A stretch of DNA of 64,000 nt. Source: Parapristionchus giblindavisi (taxonomy: Eukaryota > Nematoda > Chromadorea > Rhabditida > Diplogasteridae). Positions 26,101 to 38,788 of the stretch are shown here, piece by piece; position 1 is the first letter of the stretch, and every line of letters begins with the position of its first letter. The stretch lies in NCBI GenBank assembly GCA_943737045.1, contig CALSFV010000374.1, positions 186,001-250,000 of the forward strand, given 5' to 3'. Both the position numbers and the translations under genes were made by a program. Below the pieces are notes generated by a model. It saw nothing but the letters and a program-made list of their open reading frames with translations, did not search any database and was not told the DNA's origin.

Positions 26101-27060
26101 ATATAGTTCAGTTGTACCTCCTTATTCATCTTTTCGTATAGCGTGAGATATAATGATAAGGCAGCTGATTTGAAAGTTAGTTGAAAGTTTCACTAGAAGT
26201 TATCCCTCAATCAATTCTTCTCTTCAAACAACTTTTACCTTTTTCATCTTCTTTCGGTAATTAGATTGCAAAGTATTTTTTTTTAATTTTTGAAATGTTA
26301 TTAAAGTGAACGATTAACACAGATAAAGTCCTTCATTTTCAATATTAATACCATTAAAATGAGAGAAAACGACACAAGTAGGAGATTTTACGGAATTGTA
26401 GAAAAATTTTTCCACATTTTAAAATTTTACAACTTTCTGTGTTGGTTTCATGATTTATTTATTAATGACATTTGAGTTTCATTTGTTTTCAATAAAGAAA
26501 CCAATTTTATATTCATTGGAAAAAAGTATTTTAGGTTAAATTGGTTGTAGGTGTTCACGATTAGAAGGGTATTTCTGAATAACATTCGATATGAATTTTA
26601 GATTTTGAAACCAACAGACGCCCGCGTGTAATGGAGGGTAGATTCCATCGTCCAAAATTCTCATAATTTGGTATAATAATGAAATGTTTCCAATGGAAAA
26701 GTAGTAAATTTTCTAGTGTAATCTGTCACTTATGTGGTTTTCTCTCGTTTTGACGGTATATTTGTAATGTTTCTTTGACCGATCTATATTTAAGCTTCAT
26801 CAATTTCCGATACAAATAAAATAATGAAATTTTCTTCATTGCACTTTGCACTTATTCTGTCATAAATCACTTCTTTTTTTATTTATGAATAGAACGCCGT
26901 TTAAGACATTAAAAAATAAAAATATTTGAATTAATAGATGGAAAGAGTTTTCTCATATTCCTGATTGAAGCCACTTTATGGTTGTCAATGGAAACGGATT
27001 GAGAGAGAGATAGAGAGATAGAGAGATAAGGAAAGATATAGACATAATCGTAGTCTATTC
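23120..27060. other. AT-rich intergenic desert
   Basis: Nearly 4 kb without a supported gene. 23120-24600 has pyrimidine tracts and a (TTC)n run at 24050-24072. 24600-25060 has open frames of 60-70 codons without splice context. From 25100 to 27000 the base composition is very AT-rich with A-runs and T-runs and no long frame. Its regulatory content cannot be judged. Confidence 0.45.
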
Positions 27061-28526
27061 ATGAATTCTTCTCTTTTCTGTAATTGTTTTACTGAGATTG
27101 TATCAATTTGTAGACAGAAGTAAGTATTCTATTCTGTATACTCATAATCTTTCATTCTTATCATCATATATCTTCAATAGATGTATTTTCCATTTATCAT
27201 ATATTTAATTCCAGTCATTCATCTATTCCAATCAATCTAAAATCAATCGAACATCCACACGATGTTGTTGATGAGGTTCATTATATTGCATCTTATAATC
27301 AATAGGACGGCGTATTTGAAAATTACTGCAATTCTTGTCAAGCAAAAAAATGGCAAAATCATTCTTCCCTTTCTTCTCGTCTTTTTTCTCTTCCCGGTCG
27401 TGCAATGACCGCATCTCAAAAAGGGAAGAATGATTCTACCATTTTTTTGCTTGGCAAGAATTGCAAAAAAATTCAAATACTCAATTCAAATACTCCCATA
27501 TTATTCCATGCACTTATATTACAAAATCTTGCAATTTTAGGTTGGGCGAATAGCTTATACAGTAGCAATCCTTCTTATATTCTCATTAATCATAATAATT
27601 CTCATGTTTCGATCGATAAAACGTTCAACATCAACAGTCGAAGTGAGTTCTATTTCATTATATTTAATATCAATTTATGATTTGGTACTTGAAATTAATC
27701 AAGATGAAACCACGTACATAGATATCAAATAAATAATTCGATTCTAAATGTAATCTCTCTCAATCTATTCAATTTTTTGTGTTCTAAGTTGGATCGATAT
27801 TTACTAGGATAGACTGTTAATACTTTAGATGGAAGCCTTATTGGATGCAATGAGATTCAGAGAAGAACTTGATCTTCAACAGAGACAACGAAGACGATTA
27901 ATGAAAGCTAAAACTAAGGTCATATTCATTTATATAATAGAAAGACCTATTTTTTTAAATTTTAAATTTTAGAAAAATAAATTAAAATGAATACTTTATT
28001 ATTCCAGTCAATTTGTTTAGCAACTTTTTCATAAATATAAATATATTTTCTGTAGGTGACAGCATGGTTATCTCGATCAAATCAATCTGATAATAATCGC
28101 ATATGGAAGAGTTCTCCATCACTCATGCAAATTAGGAAACCAACTTCAAGGTTGTTATGTAATTTTTCCTAAATTTTAAATTTACTTAAATTTCAATTAA
28201 TTCTCAGTAAGCGAATTTGTATACTACTTGAATTATCTTCATTGTTCTTCCATTAAAATCTCACATGACTCATAATCTTTACTACAATTCTATTCCCTAT
28301 TTACTCATCTTCCTCTGAATTTTCAATGGCTTTTTTTCCCTAAAAAATAAAAAAATAAAAAGTTTTCAACATTTTCACCTTCTTTTATATATCTTTTCAT
28401 AATAATTAAAATGATAATTTCAGTTCGATTGTATCTGAAGTTCCTGAGATAGTTGTAACAGAAGAAATTCATCGTGCTCATACTCCAGCTTTATCTCTTA
28501 TTTATAATTTCGAGGGTCAGAAATAG
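27061..28526 (+). CDS. Single-pass membrane protein, paralogue A, 6 exons, 169 aa
   Basis: Exons 27061-27119, 27215-27275, 27541-27642, 27829-27918, 28056-28150 and 28424-28526 join in phase. A short N-terminal part (MNSSLFCNCFTEIVS) precedes one membrane helix (IAYTVAILLIFSLIIIILMF) followed by a basic, helical juxtamembrane segment (RFREELDLQQRQRRRLMKAK) and a Ser-rich tail with the motif EVPEIVVTEEIH. The layout suggests extracellular N-terminus and cytosolic C-terminus. The gene at 29091-30378 is a clear paralogue. Family is not recognised; the size and single-pass topology recall small ion-channel accessory subunits, but nothing specific proves that. Confidence 0.72.
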
Positions 28527-29090
28527 AACATATACATAATGAATGATACATAATTTGAATAAAATAAATAAATCTATAACATTATAATGAAGGATAATCA
28601 TTGAGGTGGATCAAAACGAACTTCGATAGCTTCAACACGAAATTCTCTTTTTTCATCACTTGAAGAATCGTCATCTTCACGGAAACCAAGTCATGTTAAT
28701 CATGCTAATTCATTACCAACTTGAATAGAATATCAATGATATAAGATGAATAAGTATTATACTTTTCACCTCTAATCTTATTCTATTGTCTTATCATATC
28801 ACTTTATCATATCAATCAGCTCATTATATTTTTTTTCTTTGAAAATTTATATTGCGAAAAATAACTATTTTTTTCAATCTATGAGAATAAATAAACTTCA
28901 TATTTTCCAACTTCATAATACACCTTTTCCATATTTCAATAATCATTTTATTGGTATTCCGAGTGTCATTAAATAAAGATTATATTTGTTTAAATTATTC
29001 TTATTTATTGTTTCGAATATAATTTCAATTCGTTTATTCGAAATGATTATCTATTTAGTATTTGAATGAAATGAAATAGATATTTCAGAT
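28527..29090. other. Spacer between the tandem paralogues, with a decayed minus-strand frame
   Basis: The minus strand at about 28712-28600 reads as coding-like sequence (LGFREDDDSSSDEKREFRVE, then AIEVRFDPPQ and a stop), preceded by two in-frame TGA codons. It may be an exon remnant. The rest is AT-rich. Confidence 0.35.
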
Positions 29091-30378
29091 ATGAATGATA
29101 GTTGTAACTTTTCTCACTGTTGTAATACAATTATATCATCATTAGTCACTTCTGTGGTTCTTGATAATGGAAAGGCTAACTCTAAGGTATTTATGATTCA
29201 TCATAATTACTCTGTTATTTGTATTTTATCATGATAAAACATTTCATATATTTAACCTTTCATGTAAATGTTTATATCCGATTAGTATATTCATATTTCA
29301 TCTATTTCTTGTAGTCATCAGTTCGTGATCCAGCTGGTGCAGTTGCATATACAATATGTATACTCACTTTATTCTCATCTTTGATTATTCTTCTTATGGT
29401 TCGAGCAATTAAACCGCGAGAAGATGAACAAGTATCATTATATTTCATAAAATATATAATATAATATATGAATATGAGGTAACAACAGTTCTATGTATGA
29501 TGAGAGTTCGAATAGATCGAGAAGAAAATAAAAGAAGACAAAATCAACTTAAAGAAGCTAAGAAAAATGCACAGAAATGGTTGGGACAACTGGCAAGTCG
29601 AAGATTATCTTTTAGAAGAACTAATTCAGGTTCCACTTTATCATATACATGATACTTTAATCTCTGTTTATCAGATGATAAACAAATAGTCGTCCACTGT
29701 TTATTCTTCAATATAAATTGAAAAAAACAATCAAAAGAAAATTACAAAATTGTTGATTAAAGATGGAGACCCACGAGTTTTTTCGTAATAAGACTGTTCG
29801 GATAGAATGATATAGATTCATCACACGAATCGAAAGACATATCTGATATTGATTCCCGATTTGTTTAAAGCACACTATGCGCACTGAAAGTATAGCTTTC
29901 AAGGCATGTAGAGAGTGACCATCCGATTTGCATACTTAGCTCTCTCATTTTCTCATTGTCCCTTACGCCAATTACCATATAATATAAACAATAGCCAACA
30001 TGCTTATCGTGGCGGGAGTCAGTCATGCCAACTCATGGGTCCCCTTCTTTAACTAATAATGTATCTAATTTTAGATAATGTAATAGAAAGTGTTCGTAGT
30101 CTTCCTCTTCGTAATCTTAAACCAAAAACATCTTCCCGTACTCAATCATATCAAGGATATCTACCTGAAATTGTTGTTACTGGTGAATCTATTCATAATA
30201 GAAAACCATCCAAATCTGTATCAAGGTAAACAACCATTTCATCAGAATCTATGACTAATGTTGATTGATGAAATGAAACTTATCTCATTCGGGACAATAT
30301 AATATATACTTCAGACAATCATCAGTATTCTCATATGATGATGATACAATTGAAGATTCATTTCTTTCTAATCAATAA
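29091..30378 (+). CDS. Single-pass membrane protein, paralogue B, 5 exons, 192 aa
   Basis: Exons 29091-29186, 29315-29431, 29479-29629, 30075-30225 and 30315-30378 join in phase. It parallels the upstream neighbour segment by segment: MNDSCNFSHCCNTIISS against MNSSLFCNCFTEIVS, one membrane helix (VAYTICILTLFSSLIILLMV), a basic helical stretch (RIDREENKRRQNQLKEAKKN), and a conserved tail motif LPEIVVTGESIH followed by an acidic end (YDDDTIEDSF). The ATG lies 2 nt after a TATTTCAG acceptor, suggesting trans-splicing. Function is unknown; the two genes are a tandem duplication. Confidence 0.74.
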
Positions 30379-31950
30379 TATTCATTCATTCATATTCGAT
30401 AGTAATCATAGTTTGTACTTGTCTATTTTATTCTTATCTTATATTCTAATCAACAAAAAGTGTATCAAAATGGTGTTAGAGGTCATTCAAAAGACAAAGT
30501 TGCAAGATTAAATACAATCATTCATTTCCCTCGTTTTTTATTGAATCAGTGTTTCGTTATCCAAATGAATGAGAATAAGAAGAGAATAGTTGAGAAGTTG
30601 TTTAGTTGTCAAACATTTTAATTGATTCTTTCTCATAGTAAACCAATTGAATTGTATCAAGTTCAACATGACAAAACTATCTACAAAAACGATTGAAGTA
30701 TCATCTCTATTCAATGAATAGTTTTAACAATAACTTTGACTTACTCAATAATAAATATTGTTTTGATATTCGTATATCGAAATCAAAATACAAATATAAG
30801 TATACAATATCATCCGTTATAGACTCTATTCATACCTTTATCATATCACTTTTTATTCAATTTCTTTAATCATTTGTCTGCATCTCTTCTAAGTATCAGT
30901 AATCTTTTATATAATATGGTATATTGTGTGGTCTGCCTCCCTTATATCCCTCCATCCCTCTCCATTTCTCCCCTTTACACTTTCCCTCCTCCATTTCCCT
31001 CCCTTCTTCCTCTATTTCAACCTCTCTTTCTCTCCGCAGCTGCTTTTTGCCACTTTCCAAATATCCAGCTTTTTTCTTCAGTAGAATTGCCCTGTCGAAG
31101 AGGGGTGCACTCTCTCCATTCTCCATACTCTCTCATCTACTCTAACTCTCTATACTCTCTCTATACTCCATTGTCTATCATTCATTCGTCCTTCTCTTCC
31201 TCTTCTCTATTTCTCTAACTTTCTTCATATTCTTTCCCTCTCTCTTCGTTTCACGAAGAGTTCAGCTATCCTTTCTACTTCTCCCTCTCCTTCTGTCTCT
31301 ACCTCTCCCTCTGTCTCTACCTCTCCCTCTGTATCTCCCTCTCCTTCTGTCTCTCCCTCTCCTTCTGTCTCTCCCTCTCCTTCTGTCTCGCTCTCTCCCT
31401 CTCCCTTTGCATCGTCCCTCTTCTTTTCGTGTTGCGAGAGAAAGAGACCGAAGAACAGAATGAATATAAAATGTGAATGAATTTAATAAAGATCTAATCA
31501 TTCGATATTGTATACAATTGACTATTTCATGAGTCCCTTAAATAAACATTGAATGACCTGATAGAAAATAAAATATCGATTAGAATGAGTATAAACTCGT
31601 ATAGGTTCTAATCGATAATTTCTAGAGATCAAAGATCAAATATAAATAAAATCTATGAAAATGTTTCATTGAGTGATCGTAAAGTGTCTATCTATCTCTA
31701 TATAATCTCTCATCATCTCTATCTGACTATCATTCATTTACTCTCTATTATCTTTATATCTTTGTCTATACTCTCTCATCTATATAACTTCTCTACCATT
31801 CTCTTCATTCATTCTTATCTCTCATTTCGTGTTGGGTGGTCGACTCCACCCCTTTCCTTTCTCTATCTCTCTATTCTCTCATACTCTCTCCATCTATCGT
31901 CTACGGGGGTAAAGAGGACTGTTGCGAGTGTCTATACTCTTCCTTCTATC
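30379..31950. other. Intergenic spacer with polypyrimidine minisatellite
   Basis: AT-rich to about 30900, then T/C-rich. At 31270-31410 units of CTCCCTCTGTCTCTAC and CTCCTTCTGTCTCTCC are tandemly repeated. Frames here (30874-31218 and its shadows) are low-complexity translations. No gene is supported. Confidence 0.5.
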
Positions 31951-33196
31951 ATGGTCCCTAATACTACAAATACTTCTATTCCAAGTAAGACTACCGTATA
32001 CCCACATACAATATATATCATATCATTTCAGATTATAATAAACATTACTTCTGTCAACGTTGTCTTAATCATGATGAGTATTACAATAGAAAGGGACATA
32101 AAGTCCATTGCAAGTGAGCTCATTTCTACCGTAATGAATGAATTATTGATTGATTATAGATATATGCAATGTAGTTGTGAACAATGTTCAATGGTTGAAC
32201 AAAGAAGACAATTGAATAATATCATTTCAAAGATGAGAGTGGTTGAATATAAGGCAGAGATAGTAAATGGAAAGAAGAAGAGGTAGATCATCTCCTCCCC
32301 TTTCTCAATCAATCAATATATTGATTATAGAGATCCAAAGTGTGGTAAATGTATGTCTCATGGAATATTTGTGAATACTAAAGGACATTCGTCACAATGC
32401 AAGTATAAGCATTGTAAATGTGAAGGAGTAAGTTTTATCATTTACAGTACCGTAATCTCTCTCGTTGTATCATCTACCGTAATCTCTCTCGTTCTATCAT
32501 CTACCGTAATCTCTCTCGTTCTATTACCTACCGTAGTCTCTCTCGTTCTGTCATCTACCGTAATCTTTCCTTGATCTGTAATTTACATTATTACACATAT
32601 TTATCTACGTCAACAAGTGCGCTCATGTCTACCGTAATCTTCATTATTTTTGTCTACCGTAATCTTTCCTCCTACCGTACTCCTTTCTTGTCACTGCTAT
32701 TTATGTATATCATTCCATGATCTTCTCCAATGTACCGTACTTTTTTTCTTTTCAATCTACCGTATCATTATAATCAACAGTAATCTGTTTATAGTGTGAA
32801 TTGGTAGAAAGCCGTCGTCGTGTAATGTCTAAACAGATCAAACTTCGTCGTGAACAACATAGACATAGACAGATTGGAACATCTTCATCATCTACATCTA
32901 ATAATCAATCAATAAATCAATCAATCGATACAATCGATAATTGTCGTCCTAGACCAGGATCAGTAGATACAGTAGTATCATCATCATATTCAAATGAATC
33001 AATGACTCCTCCACCTCCTTTAGTCATTCCAATTCCAACTCGTCCACTCATCCATACAATGGATATTCCTCTATATTCATTCAATACTCCATTACCATCA
33101 CCTCAACCATTATCTCCTCTTATCAATCCATTCATTGATCCTGTTACTCTACTTCAAATCATTCAATTTCTTAATGGAAATCCTCTTATTCATTAG
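31951..33196 (+). CDS. mab-3: MAB-3-like transcription factor with two DM domains, 5 exons, 245 aa
   Basis: Exons 31951-31984, 32032-32113, 32160-32282, 32331-32427 and 32795-33196 join in phase. The first DM (doublesex/mab-3) zinc module starts near residue 12: FCQRCLNHDEYYNRKGHK, then HCKYMQCSCEQCSMVEQRR. The second begins at CGKCMSHGIFVNTKGHSSQC and continues KYKHCKCEGCELVESRR. All cysteines and histidines of both modules are present, and an intron splits each module. Two DM domains in one short protein is the arrangement of nematode MAB-3, which controls male differentiation. The C-terminus is Ser/Pro-rich and lacks a DMA domain. Intron 4 carries a TACCGTAATC minisatellite. Confidence 0.93.
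32444..32572. repeat. Minisatellite of CTACCGTAATCTCTCTCGTT units
   Basis: Five tandem units of about 27-28 bp, each starting TACCGTAATC or TACCGTAGTC, lie in the last intron of the mab-3-like gene. Further single TACCGTA copies follow at about 32625-32765. Confidence 0.88.
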
Positions 33197-33653
33197 TAGA
33201 TTCATTCAAAATGATCTACTTTATTGATCTTATCATTCATTTCATTCCATTCAATATGCAATTATTGATCCATGATCATTGTTTTGACGGTAGTTCATTC
33301 CTTTCGTCTCTAACTTCATTCATTCATTTACTTTTTTGTTTCATTTCATGGTTACTGTTAGTATTCCACTCAATTCTCTCAGAGACACATTATTCTATTC
33401 GACTTAGTCGTTCATTCTCTTGCCTTTCTCATAGAGAGTTTAATATGATAGTTATCATATTATAATACCCCATTAGTTATATAACCACTTCGTGGTTTCA
33501 ATCCCTCTCCATTACTGTAGTTTGTATTCGATTGATCGATAATAAACATTAGTCTTTCTTAATAAACATCTTTGTCAACAAATGGAATTAAACACAACAA
33601 GATAATGAGTAACAACAAAAGATCAATCAATATGGAATCAATCAATAATCGAA
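33197..33653. other. Convergent intergenic spacer
   Basis: The gap between the mab-3-like stop and the PNO1 stop. It holds several AATAAA-like signals on both strands (for example 33541-33546 plus and TTTATT at 33222 for minus) and no coding exon that I can support. Confidence 0.45.
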
Positions 33654-36600
33654 TCAGAGACGTTCCATTGTACGATTTGCAAGATTACGCAAGTTACCGT
33701 ATACCTTTGATGGTGGAGAACCTAAAAAGGGATCATTGTGTGACGTCATAATATAGATATATTTACCGAGAATCAAACTACAGATAGCATGTCTGGCTAC
33801 ACGAAGATTCTGATATGAACCAAGTAAATGAATCTTTGTATCAGCAACTACTACACGAGTCTTTGTTACATTCTCAATTAGAAGTTTAGTACGTCCATCT
33901 TTGCCTAAATACAATTATTGATTGATAGTTGAAGAGATAGAGGATATGATTCTTACCAGCAATTCTTCCAATAGCTCTTCCAACATGTTCTCCTTTCAAT
34001 GAATGTTTTACATCAGCAACTTCAAATGTTTCTAAGAACATATGATCTAGACGAACAAGAGCTAGAGCATCATCTACCTTCAATCAATCAATCATTCAAA
34101 GATCAAAGATCAATCTACCGTATACCTCAAAACCAAGTACAACCGCTCTAACAAAATCAGCTCCTTTCTGTAGTTTAGTAGTATCAGTGTCACCTCGAGG
34201 TAATCTCAGTTGAACATTACGTCCCTTCATATTATATCTACAATCAGATACTTTATCTATCTCATATCTCATTCATCTTATTCCTCATCTACTTTCTATA
34301 TCATCAAAGTCTCAATATAGGTGTGATAAGATGGTTGATTAGCAGTGATGACAGAAACGAACGGTTGGAGGAGAAAGGAATAGAGGGAGAGGGAGAGGGA
34401 GGGAGAGGGAGAGAGAGGGAGAGGGAGAGAGGGAGAGGGAGAGGAAGAATAGGTTCGTTCTCCTTTTCTCTAAGGTCATTCATTTCCACTTTTTTGTCGT
34501 TCATTGCTCTCATTCTCAACTTTTCCTCGTCAAGAATTGAATGAAAGAAAGGAAGAAAGAATAGAGATATGGATGAGGATAAGGATTGAGATAATGAGGG
34601 ATTCATAATACAATATATCATAATATCTCCTTTTCATCTATTGATCTATTCATTTACTCACCTTATCTGTAATCCTAGTTGTTTGACACATGGAGTGAAT
34701 ATCTGAACCCATTTCTCTTTCAATGGACCATATCGATGAGGAGGTACGGGGATCTACAATCATCAATTACTATCATAGGGATTACGGTAGTAAGATCAAT
34801 AGAAAAGGGTCAAGATAAGAGTTTATAGACTCGATACTCGTATGGGAGAGTAATAAAGTAATAGCTACATGAATAGAATGAAAAGTAAAGTATGGGATTG
34901 AAGTAGTGACTACCGTAATCCATAGTACGATATATTATCGATTATTCATGGTAGTGAGATATGATAGTGTCATACCTTTCTGTTCTCTCCTTTCTCAGTT
35001 ATATTCTTCTTATTAATATTCTTATGTCCTCCATCTTTCTTCTCATCTTCAACCATTTCAACATCTTCCTTTCCTCTTCTTCTCTTTCTATTCACCTACA
35101 ATCATTCATTCATTCATCTCTTCTATCCCATATCATATATCCATAGTCCATGTCTCCTTCTCCCTTCTTCCCTCCAATTCACACTCATTTCTTTGTCCCT
35201 CCAAAGTACTCTAAAAACTCAACCCAGACGGGGAAAAGAAGAAGAAGAAGAGGAAGAAGAAGAATAGAAAGGATGAATAGATGAGAAGACTATAGACTGA
35301 ATCATTATATCAGATGAAGAAGGAAGTATCTATCTCTCTCTCTATCGATAGATCAGACATATGAACTGATAGAGGACCAAATGGAAAATGAAATCGATAA
35401 GGAGATAGACAGAGAGTGGGAGAGAGATAGCGGTAGAGATGCAAAAGAGAAAGGGGTGAATAAAAAAAGAGGCATACGGGGGTAGACATTCATCAGTAGA
35501 GATAGAGAGATAGAGAGATAGACACACTCTCTCCTTCTATTTCTCATGTTGCATTCTTCTCTCACTTCAGTGAAAAGTGAGCGGCCGAGAGAGTAGAATA
35601 GAGGGGGCAACGGGAGAGGGAGAGAAAGGAGTTAGGAGTCTAGTCTATCTCCACTTATCCCCACTCCAAAGATGACTGAGGGATGAAATAGAAAGGATAA
35701 GATAAACATCTATCGTATCATATGTATTATAGATAGAGTTCATATCATTGATTAATGATTATTCCTACATCATTATTCAATAGGAGGGGGATGATTATTT
35801 GATAGATAGACATAGTGATCAAAGAGTATGATGATGATAGACAGACACAGACACTATTCCATGTACTCTTATTCTTCTTCTCTTTATCCCCTTCTCTCTT
35901 CCTCTCCCTGTCTCTGTTTGATCAGTTCAGACTATACAAAAAAGAGTCTGGGTACAGACAGAGGGAGAGGGAGAGGAAGAAGGAGAGGGAGAAGGAACGT
36001 CGAGGTAGGGAAGAAGGGACTGTGGGGTAGACCATAGGCAGACCCCACGCATAGTTTCTATCTCTCTTCCCCCCCTCCTCTCCTCTTCTTATTCATAGTC
36101 CATCTTCAACCTTTCATAGTTTAAAAAGGACATGTGAAAGAAAGAGAGGTAGAGGGGAAGAGGGAGAGGGAGAGAGATTGATTCATACAGTCTACATGCT
36201 CTCTATACATTTTCTCAACCTTCAAGAGCCTATTAAGAATAACCAAAAAAGATCTCATCTGACTTGAGATGAAAACTGAAGAAAGAAAGAATATGACTAT
36301 GTATCTTATGTTTCATTCAATTCGAAATCACTTCATTAATAACACCATCTATCTATTATAATATCAATCAGATTAGATTAATATAAATGAAGATGAAGAA
36401 TGGAATGATGAAGGAGATAATGAGACACAACTCTATATCATATGTAAATGAGTATACTGTAATTATTGAAACTACGAATAAGGAATACTTTAAATGTGAG
36501 ACTTTCAGTGGCGTTTTCATTCACTCTCATCTCATCTCTTTAATTATCAACTACACTTGGAGATTGTTTATATAACCAATGGTTACGATTGTTAAATGAG

Positions 36601-38788
36601 TGAGAGAAGGTTGATAAATCAAGTGATCATTATAGTATATGAGATACAGTATTCAATCTCTATCAATCTATCAATACATCTATCCATCTCCATCTCTCTC
36701 GTCTCTTCATTCAACCAATCAATCTACTCGTTGCGAACAACTCTTCCTCCTCTTTTCTCTCCCTCTCTTCACTATTCAAAAGAGTCTCTCCCTCTCCCTC
36801 TCCCTCTACCCTCGTTCGCCTCGTCTCTTTATTGCTTACGGCGCAAAAAAGGCTGTGATGTAGAGAGGATAGAAAGAGTAAGGAGAGAAGAGTAAGGATA
36901 GAGGAAGGAAAGAGAAGAGAGAGAGAGGGAGATGAAGAAGGGAAGGGGGTTCAATGGATAGAATAGATATGGATAAGGTAGAAAGTATATTATAGATATT
37001 GAATCAATCTTATCATCCATATTCCATTCATTAATCTATCCATTCTATTCCATTCCATTCTATCATTCATTTCATCAATCAATCTCACTTTTTCTTCTTC
37101 TCTCTATCATCTATCGTGTGGAAGAGGAAGACGAAACAAGTGATAGGGAAAGATAGATAGATATCATCTACCGTATTCCACTCCTATACTTGATCAATAT
37201 GACTACGATAGAGGGGTGGTAAGATATTCTTCGTGTGTGGTCCATACATCCATCTCCAACATCTACCATCGACCTCCCTCATTTCCCTCCCTCTCTCACT
37301 CACTCATTCTCTCCCTCTCTTTCTTCTCCCCTTCATTTTGACTCGTACGTCTTCACAAAAAGTATTGGAAGTGAGAGTGAGTCGACTACGAGATCAAACA
37401 TACTCTCTCCCTCTCCCTCTTCCTCTCTCCCTCTCCCTCTCCCTCTCTCCCTCTCCCTCCCTTCCCTCCATCCTCTCACTCTCCGATTGGAAAGAGAGAC
37501 GAAGAGGTTGCAAAAAATGAAACGACCCATGAGAAGAGAAGATGATAGATAAGAAAGAGACATGAGGAAGGAGTATGACAAAGTAGGTAGAGTACAGAGG
37601 GAGAGGGAGAGGGAGAGAGAGAGGGAGAGGGAGAGACGTGAGAATACTGTGTATACTCATCTATATACACTTTGTGTCTTTATATCATAATGGATAAACG
37701 ATATAATGAGAAGAAGAAGAAGAAGAAGAGTGATAGACTACCGTATACTCCTTTTCATTCTCAATCAGACATTTTCTACTCTCTCCCTCTCTGTCGTCAC
37801 CTCCCTCCCCCTCTCTTCTCTCCTCAGTCTACTTCTTCGTCTGAATCTCGTTCATTTACATTGCAAGAACTATGAAGAAGTGAAGATTAGGATAGAAGAG
37901 AGGAATGAGATTAGATTGGAAAGAAGAAGAAGAGAAGGATTGAAAGAGAAAGACGACTCAATGAAGACAGAATGGGAATGGAGAGGGTACATCTAATAAG
38001 GAATATCAACTCTCTATCTATTCTCTTTATCCCTCTATATATATTAATCCTTCTTTCGTCTTCAGATGAACATTAGGAAGGACGATGAGGACAAGGAAGT
38101 GAGATGGAAGATAATGAAAGATACAATTACATGAATCAATCATTTATATCTGTATACAGTATCTCATTATCATATTATCCTTCTTCTTTATTATATATAT
38201 CATGTTCAATTACTTAAGAAAGGAAAGAAAGGGAAAATTATTATAAGTTCGATATGAACTATCTATGTATGACCACCCATTATGATATTCTTTCCAAGTA
38301 TCCTACTCTATTCTATTTCAATCTCTCTATTCATAGTTACAATTCAATGTTATTCTCACTCTTCATATTCATCTAATTGGAAAAGTATAGAATGGCTAGA
38401 CAAATGAGAGTCTATAGACATGGAGAGATATAGACAGACTGAGAGACAGAGAGAAAGACGTCGATTTCAAACTAAAAGGTCTACAATTTCCATGTCTGCG
38501 ATACCCAATTTAAGAGACTTCGTCTATACTCTTTAAACATTCCACAATAAATAATCCCAATAAGAGATCAAAGATCAACTTTAGTAGATAGTATAATGAA
38601 TGAATGTATAGACTTACAGGAACGAATTGTTCATTCTCTTCAATCTTCTTCTCATTATCATCTCCATTAATATTCTGATCAATCAATGAGGGTAATTGTC
38701 CTCCTTGAGGGAGCATATCAACTAGATCAGGCATATCATCACATTCTTCCATTAAAAGATCTACTTCCATTGTTGATGAACCAGCCAT
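33654..38788 (-). CDS. PNO1: PNO1/DIM2, KH-domain factor of 40S ribosomal subunit maturation, 7 exons, 273 aa
   Basis: Exons 38788-38618, 35095-34976, 34753-34662, 34237-34126, 34077-33957, 33904-33767 and 33721-33654 join in phase. PNO1 is the partner of the NOB1 endonuclease on pre-40S particles. The conserved body is unmistakable: [48 protein letters not shown], the KH segment [20 protein letters not shown], and [20 protein letters not shown], ending [20 protein letters not shown]. The N-terminal 97 residues are acidic then basic and variable, as in the family. Intron 1 is 3.5 kb, while all others are under 300 nt. The ATG is 1 nt downstream of an acceptor-like GATTATAG and 261 bp after the TBL3 stop. 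Confidence 0.95.
35096..38617. other. 3.5 kb first intron of PNO1 packed with purine/pyrimidine tracts
   Basis: The intron holds alternating GAGAGGGAGAGG and CCTCTCCCTCTC blocks (35600-35640, 35960-36000, 36155-36180, 36785-36810, 37400-37465, 37596-37640). The blocks occur in both orientations, so transcripts could fold into long hairpins. Frames of 60-100 codons here are low-complexity. No nested gene is supported. Confidence 0.6.

Noticed and set aside
35815..37996. Nested genes within the PNO1 first intron
   Set aside because: All frames are Ser/Leu/Pro or Arg/Glu repeats encoded by GGGAGA/TCTCCC tracts on both strands.
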